Origin: Ridgeia piscesae
Taxonomy: Eukaryota > Annelida > Polychaeta > Sabellida > Siboglinidae
Direction of reading: 5' to 3'
Assembly: GCA_025642075.2 (NCBI GenBank)
Contig: JAODUO010001728.1
Location: forward strand, 1-64,000
DNA length: 64,000 nucleotides
Positions within the stretch are counted from its first letter, which is position 1. Every line of letters begins with the position of its first letter. The notes under the pieces were generated by a model, which was given only the letters and a program-made list of their open reading frames with translations, had not been told where the DNA came from and did not search any database. A program made the position numbers and the translations under genes. This document shows, one piece after another, positions 34,340 through 47,149 of this stretch.

Positions 34340-35600
34340 AAGAAGGAGTGCTATCATGAAGCATATCAAGCCATTGAAGATGATATTAACAATTGTATTG
34401 AACATGATGTACCTTTACCTCTTGGAGTGAACTTGTAGTGTTTAAACGATGGTTCAGGGATAGCCAACACATTGCTAACAAATAAGGCTAGCTATCATAA
34501 TGGATGTCAAGAACGATTCTGCTCTCATAATGTGCAGCGAGCAACATCATAGAAAACAAAGGAAGGATCGGATAGCGAAGAGTTTTCCTTTAGTCCGAAA
34601 CAAACTGGTTCTAGCTTTAATGCGAGTCTCGACCGCAACACTGTTCAATGTGTCTGCTGTGAGACTTTTCAAGATGATATCGAAGAGAAAATCTACAGAG
34701 CTAGGAGTGAAAACTGTGGCAAGAACTTCAATACATGGGCTATGGAATCCAGGAATTGGGTGATTCAGCACGATTGAACACTGCAATCAACGCAGAGGAT
34801 GCAGAGGCTGGAGATGTGCAAAGATCACTCATCTTGTTATATAAAGGTCAAGAATGATGCCCGTGCTGCAAAGTCGAAGACGTCTCATGCTAAGAGAGGC
34901 TCTCCGGTTGGATGCACCTATGATCCTTTGGTAATCGCTCAGCTTGTCGCGTTTGTGGAGTTCAATCATTTTACCTTCAATGTTGCTGATTTGAAGAAGT
35001 TCTATCGTCGTATCTATCAACTGGGCTCTGATTGGATCGGAGTTTACATGCACCAGAAAATATTTAAAAAAACATATATTAGAGAAGCTAGGACCGGACT
35101 AGTCAGAATACTCAGAAGGTCGTGATGTTTACGTCTCGCATTAGAAAATAATTGGCGCAGCATTGGTACAGAATGTTAACCTTCAGGTGTCCGAAGATGA
35201 GGCTAAGAAAATCAATGATGTTGATATCATGCTGCGCAGATACATTATTCTGCAACATATGCCGTTTGATGGATCATTTAACTCAAGTTGTTTGAGTGAA
35301 CCGGTTGCCAAGCCTCTTCGGGCCTTCTAGAAATCTTACTCCCTAATCGATTCAAGAAAACGTAGAAGATCAGGTCAGCAACAGTGCCAGGATACGAGTT
35401 GACTGCACTATATATCAGCTGATATACACCAATGCTACAAAGTAATCTAGCAACGCACTCACTCTCTATCAGAAGAAGGATAGAGAGACACCATTTCCTC
35501 TGTATGTGGGACTGAAATTACATATCCGATCAGGAGTTCCCGATGCAGCGTGGCTAAACCATCTCTACACAGTCCTGGCTGATAAACGTAGTTAATCTGA
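34340..35600 (+). pseudogene. unidentified coding remnants
   Basis: Adjacent frames at 34500-34763 and 34799-35125 read KSFPLVRNKLVLALMRVSTA and TYDPLVIAQLVAFVEFNHFT with FNVADLKKFYRRIYQLGSDW. The base composition is less AT-rich than the neighbours, which hints at former coding sequence. Frame breaks at about 34765 and 35125 and many stops after 35330 indicate decay. I do not recognise the family, and the calls are tentative. Confidence 0.25.
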
Positions 35601-35604
35601 GTGT

Positions 35605-37915
35605 ACTAATTATCAGTCGTTTGCCATTGGAAACAAGTGTAAAGATATGGTTGGCTGAGAGAGTGTGTTCCGAAAAATGCATATAACATTGAACAATTGC
35701 CCAAATATCAGAACGTAACCGTTAGAAGATGTGACTACGATTTGATAAGCTCGGGGCCATGTTATATGTTTCAAAATCTGGAAATATTCGGCTCTGGGCG
35801 CCACAATCATGGTCAATCTTCAAATGCATGCGTGGGTTGAAGGCGTCGTCTACTGATCCTTTTTCGTGTCCAGACCGCACAAAACACTTTCGTAAAGACA
35901 GAAGTCAGTTTCAGTGGACGGTAGTTGTTCAACCAGTATATGCTGCATTGATTCTGGACTGGTTATGACAGTGATTGTTTTAACCAGATCAAACTCTGGA
36001 AAGCTGGAGAAAAAGAGTCAGCGCAACTCCAGAGAGTGTCGTGTGCTCTCTTTCCTGGAAAAAGTCTTCATATCAACGTCTTGGACTGTAAAGGGTGGAG
36101 ACATATTGTTGCCTGGATGAAACGGATGTTGCCCTGCTGAACTGTTCTGCCGTTCCAATCAATCATATGCAACAATATGTCAGATAACGAGAGAATGATT
36201 GTTCACTATTGTTAATGGTTCCAAATGCTGTATAATGTGATGCAGACACATTTCTTATTAAATAAAGCGAAATGGTCCGCAAATTTGCCTTTATATGCAA
36301 ACTGGGTCTGATTGACCTTGTCATTGGAATGGGTGTAATTCATCTATATGTGCTAACAAGACAACCGTGCCATCAAGGCATACCTGGCAGTGAAACTTTC
36401 ATTCCAAACCACAGAAGAATTGTAGTCATAGAATTAAAAACTTACTTTCTTTTACAGGAAATGTGAATGGGAATACTGTGTTAATTGTAAGATAATCTGT
36501 TAAAGTGGTGGTCCAAATGTTTTGTAATGGAATATATCTTTCATGGCTTGAATACATTGCTCACGGCTGCTGGAAACCGATGTGTACAGCTTATAACTTG
36601 TCAAACGTGCTGTAAAAGTCGTCCTCTGTTTATTATAATATTCGAAATTATTGTTAATGACAGCTGGGCTCTCCAAGTGTTGTGTAAAGTGCTGCATGAC
36701 AATGTTGTGTTGTCGGAAGGAAACTGGTCGTCGTGTGTGCGGTTGACTGCACATATGGCCTTCTTGACTGCCTTCTGCACCCCGCGTTTAGCTCTATTGA
36801 AGTCTGACACTGACACTGGCCAAATGTTGTGGTACTCACGAGTGTCAACTTCCGGCGACATGATAATGCGTATGTGACTGTTTTAATTAACATAATACAC
36901 CAAACTATATAAACATCATTTAAAATGTATACAAAACAAAATATTAAATGATATATATTATGTGATGCTTATTATGGCAAAAACGGTATTTGTGGAAAAT
37001 TAGTTTTTTGATATGCGACCCATTTCGTTAATATGGGTCACACCCCAACATCACCACATCCACAAAGTGTCCATGAATGTAGTTTTTGATTTATACTCAC
37101 GTTTCGTGAATACTCTGACGCTGAATATATGTTCAGTTTTATGCATTTCAGCGGGTTCGTGTGGAAGTTTCGTAGATTGAGATATGTTCTAAATGCTGGC
37201 GTGAAGCGTTGTGTTGTGTACGGACTGGGTTGTAAGTAAAGAAAATGTACCCGAAGGTATTCTTTGTATTAAGCTAACTGTTCATGAATACCCAGAGGCT
37301 GACTAAATCTTTAGTTTCAAACACATTTTGTTTATATAAAATTTAAATTAGAGAACTTTGGGGCTCACTATTTGAAATATATTTGAGAATTGGACGTTTA
37401 TAAATCGTCATATCATGATATAGGCACAACATGTGCATGTCATACGCGAAAAATACATTGGTATGCGGACTTGTAAGCAGGTAATCTATTTCAGGAACAC
37501 GCTGAAAAAAGGGAACGCAGTTTTTACACACATTACCGCGGGTGAACGTCTTTGTTCTTAGAAACTTGATGGACAACTCGATTAGTGTTACAAATATATT
37601 TCATATAATAAACACAGCCAGCGATAAAACACACAATTTCCCAACCATTAATGTCGCCATACTCAGGCGCATTTTGTTTCATACCGACAACGCAATTGTA
37701 ATAGGGTTAGTTAGCAGTGGCAGTAAGCACGCTTTGGCTTTATACAACAACGCAACGTTATACTCGTATAAATAGGAAACGTCATCAATATAATATTGTT
37801 GTTTCGTTTGAATTGTTTGATATATTATCACATAAGCGTGATTTTAACCTGTCTTTGTAATTGCATATAGCGCCTAATAATCGTTAGTGATATTTTACCT
37901 AATCCCACTCACCAT
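35605..37915 (-). repeat. 2-kb dispersed repeat, copy A
   Basis: Collinear with 54415-56365, with many substitutions and indels (for example CGTTTGCCATTGGAAACAAGT and TTAGTTAGCAGTGGCAGTAA). On the minus strand at 36601-36861 it reads DFNRAKRGVQKAVKKAICAV and NRTHDDQFPSDNT, then NTWRAQLSLT. The partner reads DFNRAKRG and KRTHDDQFASDNT. This basic segment followed by a W-x-x-L-x-x-LT motif looks like the linker ahead of the RT in LINE proteins, so the repeat may be a LINE derivative. No RT is present. Confidence 0.6.
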
Positions 37916-38184
37916 CCATGTAATCAGGATCACGAACACCCTCGCACTCTATACTCTTTCCATCCTTTTCATCTGCATCATTCATCACGACACTCTCCTC
38001 GCAGTATCAATATGACATGGACAAATAATGGTCTTTGTGGCAGTCACAAACCTGTGTGTTGCACACGTTGTTCAATGCCTTACTGTACCAATGAATGACA
38101 CCACAAAAGTACAGTGGACCTGGATAAAAATTTCAAATAACAGGAGCGGGGACGACATACAGGATCCCCGTGTAACACGTAACT
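37916..38184. other. unique sequence, nothing recognised
   Basis: No feature beyond moderate AT-richness. Confidence 0.4.
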
Positions 38185-38962
<778 letters not shown>

Positions 38963-39069
38963 CAAAATAGACAAATGCTTTAACATAATATCATTTATGT
39001 TAGTGATATATTTCAAACATATTCAATTAAAATAACATGCTTCACACACATATTCTGTCTCTATCTCGC

Positions 39070-39074
<5 letters not shown>

Positions 39075-39160
<86 letters not shown>
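39075..39160. repeat. (TA)n microsatellite
   Basis: About 40 TA units, flanked by inverted copies of a CACTAACATAAATGA/TCATTTATGTTAGTGA segment (38990-39010 and 39210-39225). The tract therefore lies inside a small inverted repeat. Confidence 0.9.
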
Positions 39161-39162
<2 letters not shown>

Positions 39163-39434
39163 GAAAGTGTGTGAATGCATGTTTTTTAACTGACTATGTT
39201 TGAAATATATCACTAACATAAATGAGTATTATGCTAACGTATTATGCTTGTATTTGTCTTTCGTGTGGGCCGCACTCGTACACCCTTGACAAACATGCTG
39301 TGACTAAACACCACTTAGTGTTTACATTATAAATGTCAAGTACATGACATTTATTAATGTATTTGTTGTCAGTATGTACTAAAATGATGAGCTTTGATGG
39401 AAACGCTAATGGGTGTTTAGTTTCAGCATGTGTG

Positions 39435-39790
39435 TCAAGGATGTATGAATGCGGACCGAATAAAAAATGCTTTATTATAAAAGTAATTTATGTTAGTGAT
39501 AATATATTCAGTTAAAACAAATTTACGTTGCTGCGTGCCACTTGTGTACTGATATGGGGTGTCACACCCGCTGAGGGCGTGCATGCCAAGCAGTTGCTGA
39601 CACCGTGTTCTTATGGCTTTGGTATTCAGCAAAAAAGTATCCGATTTCGGTCATCACTGCGTAAAACTTGCTATTACTTCTAATATAACTGTAACCGTGA
39701 TACGTTCCACAGTGAAACCTTTTGAGCAATGTCCTCCAAACATAATTTAAATGATCCGATGTAAAACAGTTTGAAATCATAGAATATGGA
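39435..39790 (-). pseudogene. fragment of a GMHALSGCDT-motif protein
   Basis: The minus strand reads RTRCQQLLGMHALSGCDT and continues for about 20 residues. A G-x-HAL-(S/T)-GCDT motif is a recurrent signature of an uncharacterised, repeat-associated protein family in invertebrate genomes, as I recall it. The following expected residues are lost, and the neighbouring frame at 39562-39780 is out of register. Treated as a decayed fragment. Confidence 0.35.
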
Positions 39791-40607
39791 AAGAATAATT
39801 ATTGGCATATTCTTATTTTCCTTGTCTACCTGGTTGCTGGTATTTTCTCCATTACTTTCGTGTGATCTTCTTTTGTTTGTCTGATTATTCAGCAATTAGT
39901 TTTCGTTTTTCTAAATCTTTCAAACTTGGTGTATTGCGCTTGCTGTGCATGCAGATACTCTTCTCTTCTATATGGATCAGTATCTCGTTGTTCTAATTAT
40001 CTCCAAGAATATGGTGTATGTAAAAATTTACAGAACTTTACAAGACATCTTATTCTGATAATAATCCTAAGGGAGCACATTTTAGTAACCACTAAAATTA
40101 TGGATATCTAACTATCAGTACTGTCACATACTCGGTGTAACAGGACTAACCATAAACGACGTGTAATAGCACTGAAATCAGCGGTCTAAATGCGACGTCT
40201 AACTAAAACAATATCCCTGTTATCACTCACATGATGGTCTTGATATACGGTATATTTATATTATCAATTGCACAAAACTGTAGGTTACAGGGAGTTTTTG
40301 ACAGTGAGTTAACTAGGTAACATGACTGACCTTGAATAAGCCTAACTTTCGAAATTTTATTCAAGTAATCGCCATAAATTTAATAATTTGAATTTCATGC
40401 GTTTCTCACCTCTTTGCGATCCAGCCATATCATCAGTGCTGCCATCTGGTGTGTGCATCTAAATAAAACTCTGCAATTTCGTATATACACACCTTAACAG
40501 TGCTGACATAAAAGTACCGATTTTGTCATGTACACGTTGATTCTTCAGTCAATAAATACCAAATATAAGCAAACGTCATAAGAAAATAGTAGATTTTTTA
40601 AAACATG

Positions 40608-40610
<3 letters not shown>
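39791..40610. other. AT-rich sequence, nothing recognised
   Basis: Short open frames here have no recognisable motif. No repeats are evident. Confidence 0.4.

Positions 40611-40692
<82 letters not shown>
40611..40692. repeat. (TA)n microsatellite
   Basis: About 40 TA units. Confidence 0.97.
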
Positions 40693-40695
<3 letters not shown>

Positions 40696-41044
40696 TTTTA
40701 TGATCAGGGATTGATTAATATGTAAATCTGCAAATAGTGAATACATAATGCAATAAAAATCAAGATACTGGGACAACATATACTAATCCATATGACTTGG
40801 ATATTTTACCAATGTAGACGAGTTATCACAAATTATTATGAACTGTTTTAATGGTACATTGGCAGCTAATACAACGTATGAAAATGGAATGTCAATTTGT
40901 TTAATTTATGACAAGTTACAGGTGAGAATATATTGAGGACACTGAACTGCATCGAACATATGGAATCACCAGTTAGTGATAAATACCTTCGTGGAAACTG
41001 GTGCATTATGTAATAGTTGACATATCAATCGTGTTGTTATCACT

Positions 41045-41545
41045 TACAGTCAGTGTCATTGGCTCACAAATTACACGACTTGTGTTGGGTGATTACCATT
41101 AACTGAGTGCGTGATGTTGTCGGCAATAAGCACCCAACTGGATGCAGCCCAAGAAGTGACTGGATAATGAAAATGTCACAATTCTCATGCATTTCCAGTG
41201 CATGATGGCTAATGGCTATATATTGACACAAAAATAGTTTCAATCTTTCTCGCTTAAATTTCCTTTCACTTTCTGGGCATCTGATCTCTTTGCCAATTTT
41301 TATACTCCCATCACCCCTTTGTCTTTCCCCCAATCGTTTTATACGGTACGTTCGATTATTGACGAGGCGAAGCGCAATAATGGGGCAACCAACGCGGTCT
41401 TACCACATCCGTAAAAGAATACTTGAACGACGTGTCCATCTCGCGATTCGCCACCAATTATTAGGGAACTATGCGCAACCTGGGCGGGAAGCGATATATA
41501 TTGTTTCAAAATGGGTAAGTTTATTCGCTAACCAATCTCTGATGC
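41045..41545. repeat. composite dispersed repeat, short copy
   Basis: It has the order: block A (AATTACACGACTTGTGTTGG to GCTAATGGCTATATATTGAC), a short LINE tail (CACTTTCTGGGCATCTGATC), then block B (TACGTTCGATTATTGACGAG to TTGTTTCAAAAT). The same order occurs at 44245-45260, where the LINE tail is about 400 bp long. The short copy is probably an internally deleted version. Confidence 0.7.
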
Positions 41546-41952
41546 GAGATAATGACCGTCACATACACGCGGTTTGTCGCGAAGTGACTGATCCACGGAT
41601 AAATGTCATATGCATGGATCAGCGGAACGTGACGACAAGGGTGGCAAAAGGAGTATATACGACGCAAAATGCATCTTAATACTTTTACCATCCCCTGGTA
41701 GAACAGACGGAGTTGTCGCTCGCCAACCCATCATGTGAATAGTTAACGTATACATGTGGGATGGAGGAAACAGTGGACGGATAGACGGCATCTTACCGTA
41801 TATACAATCCTGTTTCCTAACGTGTGTCTGTAACGGAACATTGAAACTACGTGTCCGTGTATTATAGGCATAAATAATTCGTTGCTCTCCACAACTCTAC
41901 TTTCACGGTTGATGGCAGACGCCATTGTGACGCCTGACGATGTCAAAGCTGT

Positions 41953-41956
<4 letters not shown>
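41546..41956. other. unique sequence, nothing recognised
   Basis: No recognisable gene or repeat before the TA array. Confidence 0.4.
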
Positions 41957-42020
<64 letters not shown>

Positions 42021-42046
42021 ACAATATATATATATATATATGCTGT

Positions 42047-42085
<39 letters not shown>
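41957..42085. repeat. (TA)n with interspersed TGTACA palindromes
   Basis: Three TA runs are separated by TTGTACAATATA and GCTGTACAATATA and closed by TATTGTACAATTTTT. The TGTACA motifs are self-complementary and the TA runs between them can pair, so the whole tract can fold as a series of hairpins. Confidence 0.9.
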
Positions 42086-42086
<1 letters not shown>

Positions 42087-42099
42087 ACAATTTTTATTT

Positions 42100-43550
42100 T
42101 ATGAAGATAACATATGTTTTCTAGTTTTACTCGTTTTTTTCTGTCCAATATAAATGCTACCATCCATCTTACTTTTAACGTATCCAGGTTAACATATATA
42201 AATATATCAGCGTAGCCCAGTCAAAGAAAAAATATATATCAATGCTGCCCTTTTCTATATGATTTCGATTTTGTCATATGCATATTGGGGAAAGTTAGTG
42301 TGCCATACAGTGAATACATACTCTAAAACAGGTCTCACAACACCGTCATATACATTTATCAATTTTGTATGTGTATTCCTGCCACGCTTTAATTGATATA
42401 ACATCTACTCTCGTCTACAGGCTTTTTCACAATATTTTCCACGTTTTTTTATTGCATGTCAGATCCTGATAAATGATCACACCTACAGGTTACATTGCAA
42501 CTTATGCCTCTTTCGGTGTTGTCCACCTACCGAACCTTGTGTAACAAATACGTTCTTTCTGTCGAACATTTCAAATAATGTTATGTTATCTACATACATA
42601 TACAATGGAACAATCGTTTTTAAATCATGAATGTAAATAAGAAAACATTTAGGTCCAGGTAAAGTTAGTTGCGATATTCCTCCATTGGGATGACCAAAAT
42701 GGGAATATAAATGTTCTATCTGTACTTGTTGTGTTCTGTCCAATATAAATGTTACCATCCATCTTACAATATGTGAGGACAAAGCATACATCTGTAACAT
42801 TTCTAGTAACAAATGATGATCAATATGATTAACCGAGTTGCTAAAATCTACCACTAAAACTTTGACATAAGACTCCAATTTAGAGTTCGCCTTGTACCAT
42901 AAGTAAACCATTTCGGCAATAATATTTGATGTGGCGGTTCCGCTAATTCCTCCAAACTGCTTAGCATCAATTTCAACTTCAATTGCTTCATCCAGCCATT
43001 TCATTATTATAGATTTAAACACCTTAGCAGCTAATAGAGTTATTGGTATTGGTATAATTTTTTCAATCGACAAAGGTGGGTTAGTTTTTGGCAACAGTAT
43101 TACACTGGCCATTTTCAATTCCATAGTGAGTACACCTTTTCTTAGTGACTTTCAAAAACTAGCAGTTAATGCAGGGACGAGAATATGTGCAGGATTTCTT
43201 ACACCCACGCAGCGATGTTGTCAGGCCCACTAGCGTTGTTCACTTCAAATTAGAAAATATGCCTATCACATACTGATCCTGCAGTTCATCCTTGGCCATG
43301 AACACCTTGTGATTCATATTTATCCGAGGCAATTGGTCATTTACAGGTACAAATAACTTATTCATTGTACTGGCCATTAAGCCACAATCACCGTCCGTTG
43401 TTTTGTTAGCTTGATCTTGTATGCATGAGTTGTTATTTCTTGTCAGTCCCATTATTTTCTTCGTATGTTTCCACCTATCGTGGGATCCCGACTCATGCAT
43501 TGCTGCAGTTTGTGTTTGAGAACATAACCTGCTTTTTGCTTTTTGAGGTA
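42100..43550 (-). mobile_element. degraded LINE on the minus strand
   Basis: Reading 5' to 3' on the minus strand: CIQDQANKTTDGDCGLMAST, VPVNDQLPRINMNHKVFM and ASGPDNIAAWV lead into the RT. This gives ELKMASVILLPKTNPPLSIE, QFGGISGTATSN, VLVVDFSNSVNHIDHHLL, GGISQLTLPGPKCFLIYIHD and PLYMYVDNITLFE, then a thumb RPVLEYVFTVWHTNFPQY and KIEI. Motif A (SKAFD in the family) reads SNSVN, and the YVDD box reads YVDN, so it is catalytically dead. A fragment of motif VRWMVTFILDR is repeated out of place at 42125-42165. The type is CR1/L2-like. It differs in sequence from the other LINEs here. Confidence 0.85.
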
Positions 43551-43636
43551 AATTCGTTCCAGTTCTTGTGTTAGATCGTTCGCTTACTCGCTCGCACGCT
43601 CGCTCGCTAAATCGTTCGCGTAGGAGTGCATCTTTC

Positions 43637-44160
43637 CGTCCGTCCGTCCGTCCGTCCGTCCGTCCGTCCGTCCGTCCGTCCGTCCGTCCGTCCGTCCGTC
43701 CGTCCGTCCGTCCGTCCGTCCGTCCGTCCGTCCGTCCGTCCGTCCGTCCGTCCGTCGTCCGTCCGTCCGTCCGTCCGTCCGTCCGTCCGTCCGTCCGTCC
43801 GTCCGTCCGTCCGTCCGTCCGTCCGTCCGTCCGTCCGTCCGTCCGTCCGTCCGTCCGTCCGTCCGTCCGTCCGTCCGTCCGTCCGTCCGTCCGTCCGTCC
43901 GTCCGTCCGTCCGTCCGTCCGTCCGTCCGTCCGTCCGTCCGTCCGTCCGTCCCTCCGACCGTCCGTCCGTCCGTCCGTCCGTCCGTCCGTCCGTCCGTCC
44001 GTCCGTCCGTCCGTCCGTCCGTCCGCTTGTTCGTTCGTTCGTTCGTTTGTTCGCTCGCTCGCTCGTTCGTTCGATCGGTCGATCGTTCGCTCGTTCGCTC
44101 GATCGTTCATTCGTTTGTTCATTCGTTCACTCGCTCGCTCAATCGCGCGATCGATCGAAT
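43637..44160. repeat. (CCGT)n array grading into CGTT/CGCT/CGAT units
   Basis: About 97 CCGT units, with one CGT slip at about 43755 and a CCCTCCGACCGT interruption at about 43950. The array then decays into TTCG/CTCG/ATCG tetranucleotides to about 44160. Upstream, 43568-43630 has the same TTCG/CTCG tetranucleotides, so both ends look like older, diverged array. Confidence 0.97.
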
Positions 44161-44244
44161 GATTGATTGGTGCAGCCACTGTGGAAGCTCGAGTTCCGGC
44201 GTTCGTCTTTACTCACGGAACAGGAAGTTAATTTTATCTTGACG

Positions 44245-45260
44245 ACCTCGCTATTAATGATCAGTGTCACTGGTAACCAAATTACACGACTTGTGTTGGC
44301 TGGTGACCATTAACTTACTGCGTGATGTCGTAGGCAATAAGCACCCAGCTGGATGCAGCCCAAGAGGTGATTTGGTAACGAAAATGTCACAATCATAAGA
44401 GTGCATGATTGCTAATTGCTATACATTGACACAACGATTAAAAACGTAGTATTATTAGACTAAGGTCAAATTGCATGTTGTTGTTGTTCTCCTCTTGGCA
44501 TCCCTGTCGTCAGTTGTGAGGTTGGCCATGGTTTTCTGCCACTACGTTCTCAATTAACATTCTCCAATTTCATCCATTATTTGCTCTTGTTCTACATTCT
44601 TCCCACACTCTTTCCAGGTCTCTCTTAATACAGTCTTCTAATCCCAGTTTCCGTCTTTCACACTTCCTTTTCCATTCAATTTATGGGCTTCACATCACTT
44701 TGCCAATTTTGCTATTCCCATTATCTCCTCATTACCGGCCCATTTCAACAAACTCCTCACTTACTAATATTTTCCTTCACTCCAATCTCTACTCCCAGTT
44801 CATCCATTCTTCCCTGATCGGCTTTCTCAACTCCCACGATTCTTCTTACTCAGTTGTTTTCGCAACGCTGCATCTTCTGTTGTTTCTCTTTAAGTGTCAC
44901 AGGCTCTAACCCATGCGTGTGTGCCGGGTAGCACACGTTGCGCACACCTTTCGTTTAGGCTTACGCGTATGCGTCTACTTCCCTTCACCCGTTTGTCTTA
45001 CCTCCAAGCCTTTTGCACGATACGTTCGATTATATACGAGGCGAAGCACAATAATGGGGCCACGGACACGCTCTTTCCGCATCCTGTAGGACAGGCTACG
45101 GTACACGTAAAACATGCTTGAACGATGTCTCCATCTCGACGAATGACACGCAGTTCGCCATCAATTATTCGGGAACGTTGTGCATATTGGGCGCGAAGCG
45201 ATATAAATTGTTTCAAAATTACGTTAATTGGCTAGGAAATCGCTGATGTCTTGGTGTCGT
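44245..45260. repeat. composite dispersed repeat, long copy
   Basis: Same A - LINE tail - B order as 41045-41545. Block A is at 44260-44430 and block B at about 44985-45255 (CGATACGTTCGATTATATAC and GCGATATAAATTGTTTCAAA). Confidence 0.7.
44478..44890 (-). mobile_element. 3' tail of a degraded non-LTR retrotransposon
   Basis: Matches 941-1270 in order: TGTTGTTCTCC, CATCCCTGTCGTCAG, GTGAGGTT-GGCCATGG, CACTCTTTCCAGGTCTC and the antisense of LKWAG with KLAK. The LINE 3' end is at 44478 and the fragment is on the minus strand. It forms the centre of the composite repeat. Confidence 0.6.
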
Positions 45261-45955
45261 TGTTTTGCTTGTCTCCATATATAACCTGTCTGGTACAGAG
45301 CTCGTTTTGTATTTTGGAGCAGGGCTTCCTGTGTGGGGGGTGTTGTTGAGCGTCCGTGTACCATGCGTGTCTTGCACGGTTTTTTGTTATCTGGGATTGA
45401 GATATTCAGTCAGTGACTTTTACGATAATCAAAAACTGTTTGTTTCGTGCCTGGAAACAGACACGACATTCAGAATTATACAGCCACTAAATGATTCTAC
45501 ATTAGTTATATAGCAACCAGAGTCCCTGCAGTTCGACGATATAGCCACGGGAGCACGGCCTTCGAACGGTATCTGGACACTATAGCCCATGTCACGGCGA
45601 ACGTCTGCAGTTGCCACGTCGCTGCCTGTCTGTGTACGGTGGTCTGACCCAGGATCACTCCTAACGGATCTGGGAGGAGAGTGTCTCCGTACATGTTTTA
45701 ATGACCGGAAGGCACTCCTATTACCGCAAGATCATTTCCATGTGATGTGCAATGCAGGCGGTTTGAACAATCAAACAAGTAATGCCCAATCCCACCACAA
45801 CTATAGTATGTGGCTGTGGCCATGTTCCTCGTTGCTCATTCCCGAGATCGATGACAAGAACTCCCACAAGTGCAAGAAGCATTACTCGTGCGCGTTATTT
45901 TGCCTGTAACCGCGAACTGTTGGAGCTGCCTATCTACCCCCTGGAGCATGACCAT
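45261..45955. other. possible LTR-retrotransposon-linked sequence
   Basis: GC-richer than the flanks and adjacent to the Gag-like fragment. I see no zinc knuckle or protease motif in any frame that I could support. Confidence 0.3.
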
Positions 45956-45959
45956 GTGA

Positions 45960-46400
45960 ATCGAAGGAGCCTATGTTGTATGACTACCCTCGAAAGAGAC
46001 CTGCCGAGAAGTGGACACTCCTTGGATACCGAGTATGCGTGATGAGCACTGAATGTGCATTACTGTAACAACAGTTTCCTGGATAGACTTGGGGTCGCGG
46101 AACTTCATGGCCTCTTGTGCCACGATCCTACTCCTTAGTCCTTTTAGGAATGCAGGTACTGCAAGGCTTTGGAAGAGGTTCGGAGCATTTACCAAGTCGA
46201 GCATAGACCCGATCTCCAAACGTGTCCATACTCTCCGTCTCTTCCTGTCGCATGGTGGACAATTCTGTCCGAAGAGTTATGTTATCATCATCTTCATCAT
46301 GGTGTCGGTCGCGATTCGGTGCTTTGCCATCTTTCAGGCCGGCAAATGCTCCAGCCTTTTTGAGGCTTGTCTTTATAATGACAGCGGAATGTTGCCCAGA
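45960..46400 (-). mobile_element. Gag-like fragment of an LTR retrotransposon
   Basis: The minus strand reads ELSTMRQEETESMDTFGDRV then, after a 1-nt frame change, VNAPNLFQSLAVPAFLKGLR, IVAQEAMKFRDPKSIQETVV and MHIQ. The pattern (ESM--F-DRV, LAVPAFLKG-R, A-----PKSI-E) resembles Gag polyproteins of Gypsy-type retrotransposons. No LTR, protease or polymerase was found, so it is an isolated fragment. Confidence is limited because the match is by memory. Confidence 0.45.
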
Positions 46401-46439
46401 GTTTCGTGGTCTATGTCGCCAAGGACGTTGTGTAGCTTC

Positions 46440-46860
46440 TAGAAGCGTTCACTCCATCTGGCCACAACTTTCTTGCTATCAGAGAAGGTCTCCATTCCAT
46501 CTTTTGATTTCAGTTGATCAGGTCCCTTCTTCTTGGGTCCCCACACTTTAGTCCAGTGTAGAAGCCATTCATGTTGTTTCTGTCAGCAACTCTCTGCAGC
46601 TCCAACGCCTTCGCCTTCCTTTCCCACCAGTCTGACTTCAGTGCACGGGTGCGTTTTTGCAGCAGTCTGGTGGGCTTGGTCGCTTCTGCTCGTAAGAGGC
46701 TGTAGCTCCTGGACGTTGGGATCGAAACAGCCCTGGTGTTTTCCCTCTTTGGCCGAGTTCTATACGACCTGCTGCAGAGCTGCCCAGTCCTCGTTTGGTG
46801 TTGAGGTTTCTTTCTCCTACCACTGGGCGAGAGCATTCACCATCTCCTGCTCACAATTCT
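46440..46860 (-). mobile_element. RTE-like LINE fragment (linker ahead of the RT)
   Basis: The minus strand reads ALKSDWWERKAKALELQRVA, DRNNMNGFYTGLK and, in the next frame, GPKKKGPDQLKSKDG, ETFSDSKKVVARWSERF and KLLN. WLxxKA-E-Q--ADRNDM--FY-GLK and the W-EHF--LLN segment are hallmarks of RTE-type LINE proteins just before the RT. The RT itself is replaced by the Gag-like fragment at about 46400-46440. Confidence 0.6.
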
Positions 46861-47149
46861 CCCTATGGCTGATGATACTTAGTTTTGCTGTGTTGAGCTT
46901 GGTCAGCTTACTTGTCCCTTGCCTATTGTGCTATTGTCATAATCTGAAATCCAAGACATATATTTTTCTTTGCCTTTAAGTATATACTTGTTCCAAAGTG
47001 AAATTTGGTCTAGTCTCAACTTTGTTATACATTGATGCACACTAGAGATTCACCAACACCCTTGTCGCCATATATCATTACGACAATGTTTGCGTTATGT
47101 TAGAAATAGTGGCCTGTACCCAGTAGTATGATATTACAAGACACTGCGT
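46861..47149. other. no feature recognised
   Basis: Short unique stretch between two retroelement fragments. Confidence 0.4.
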
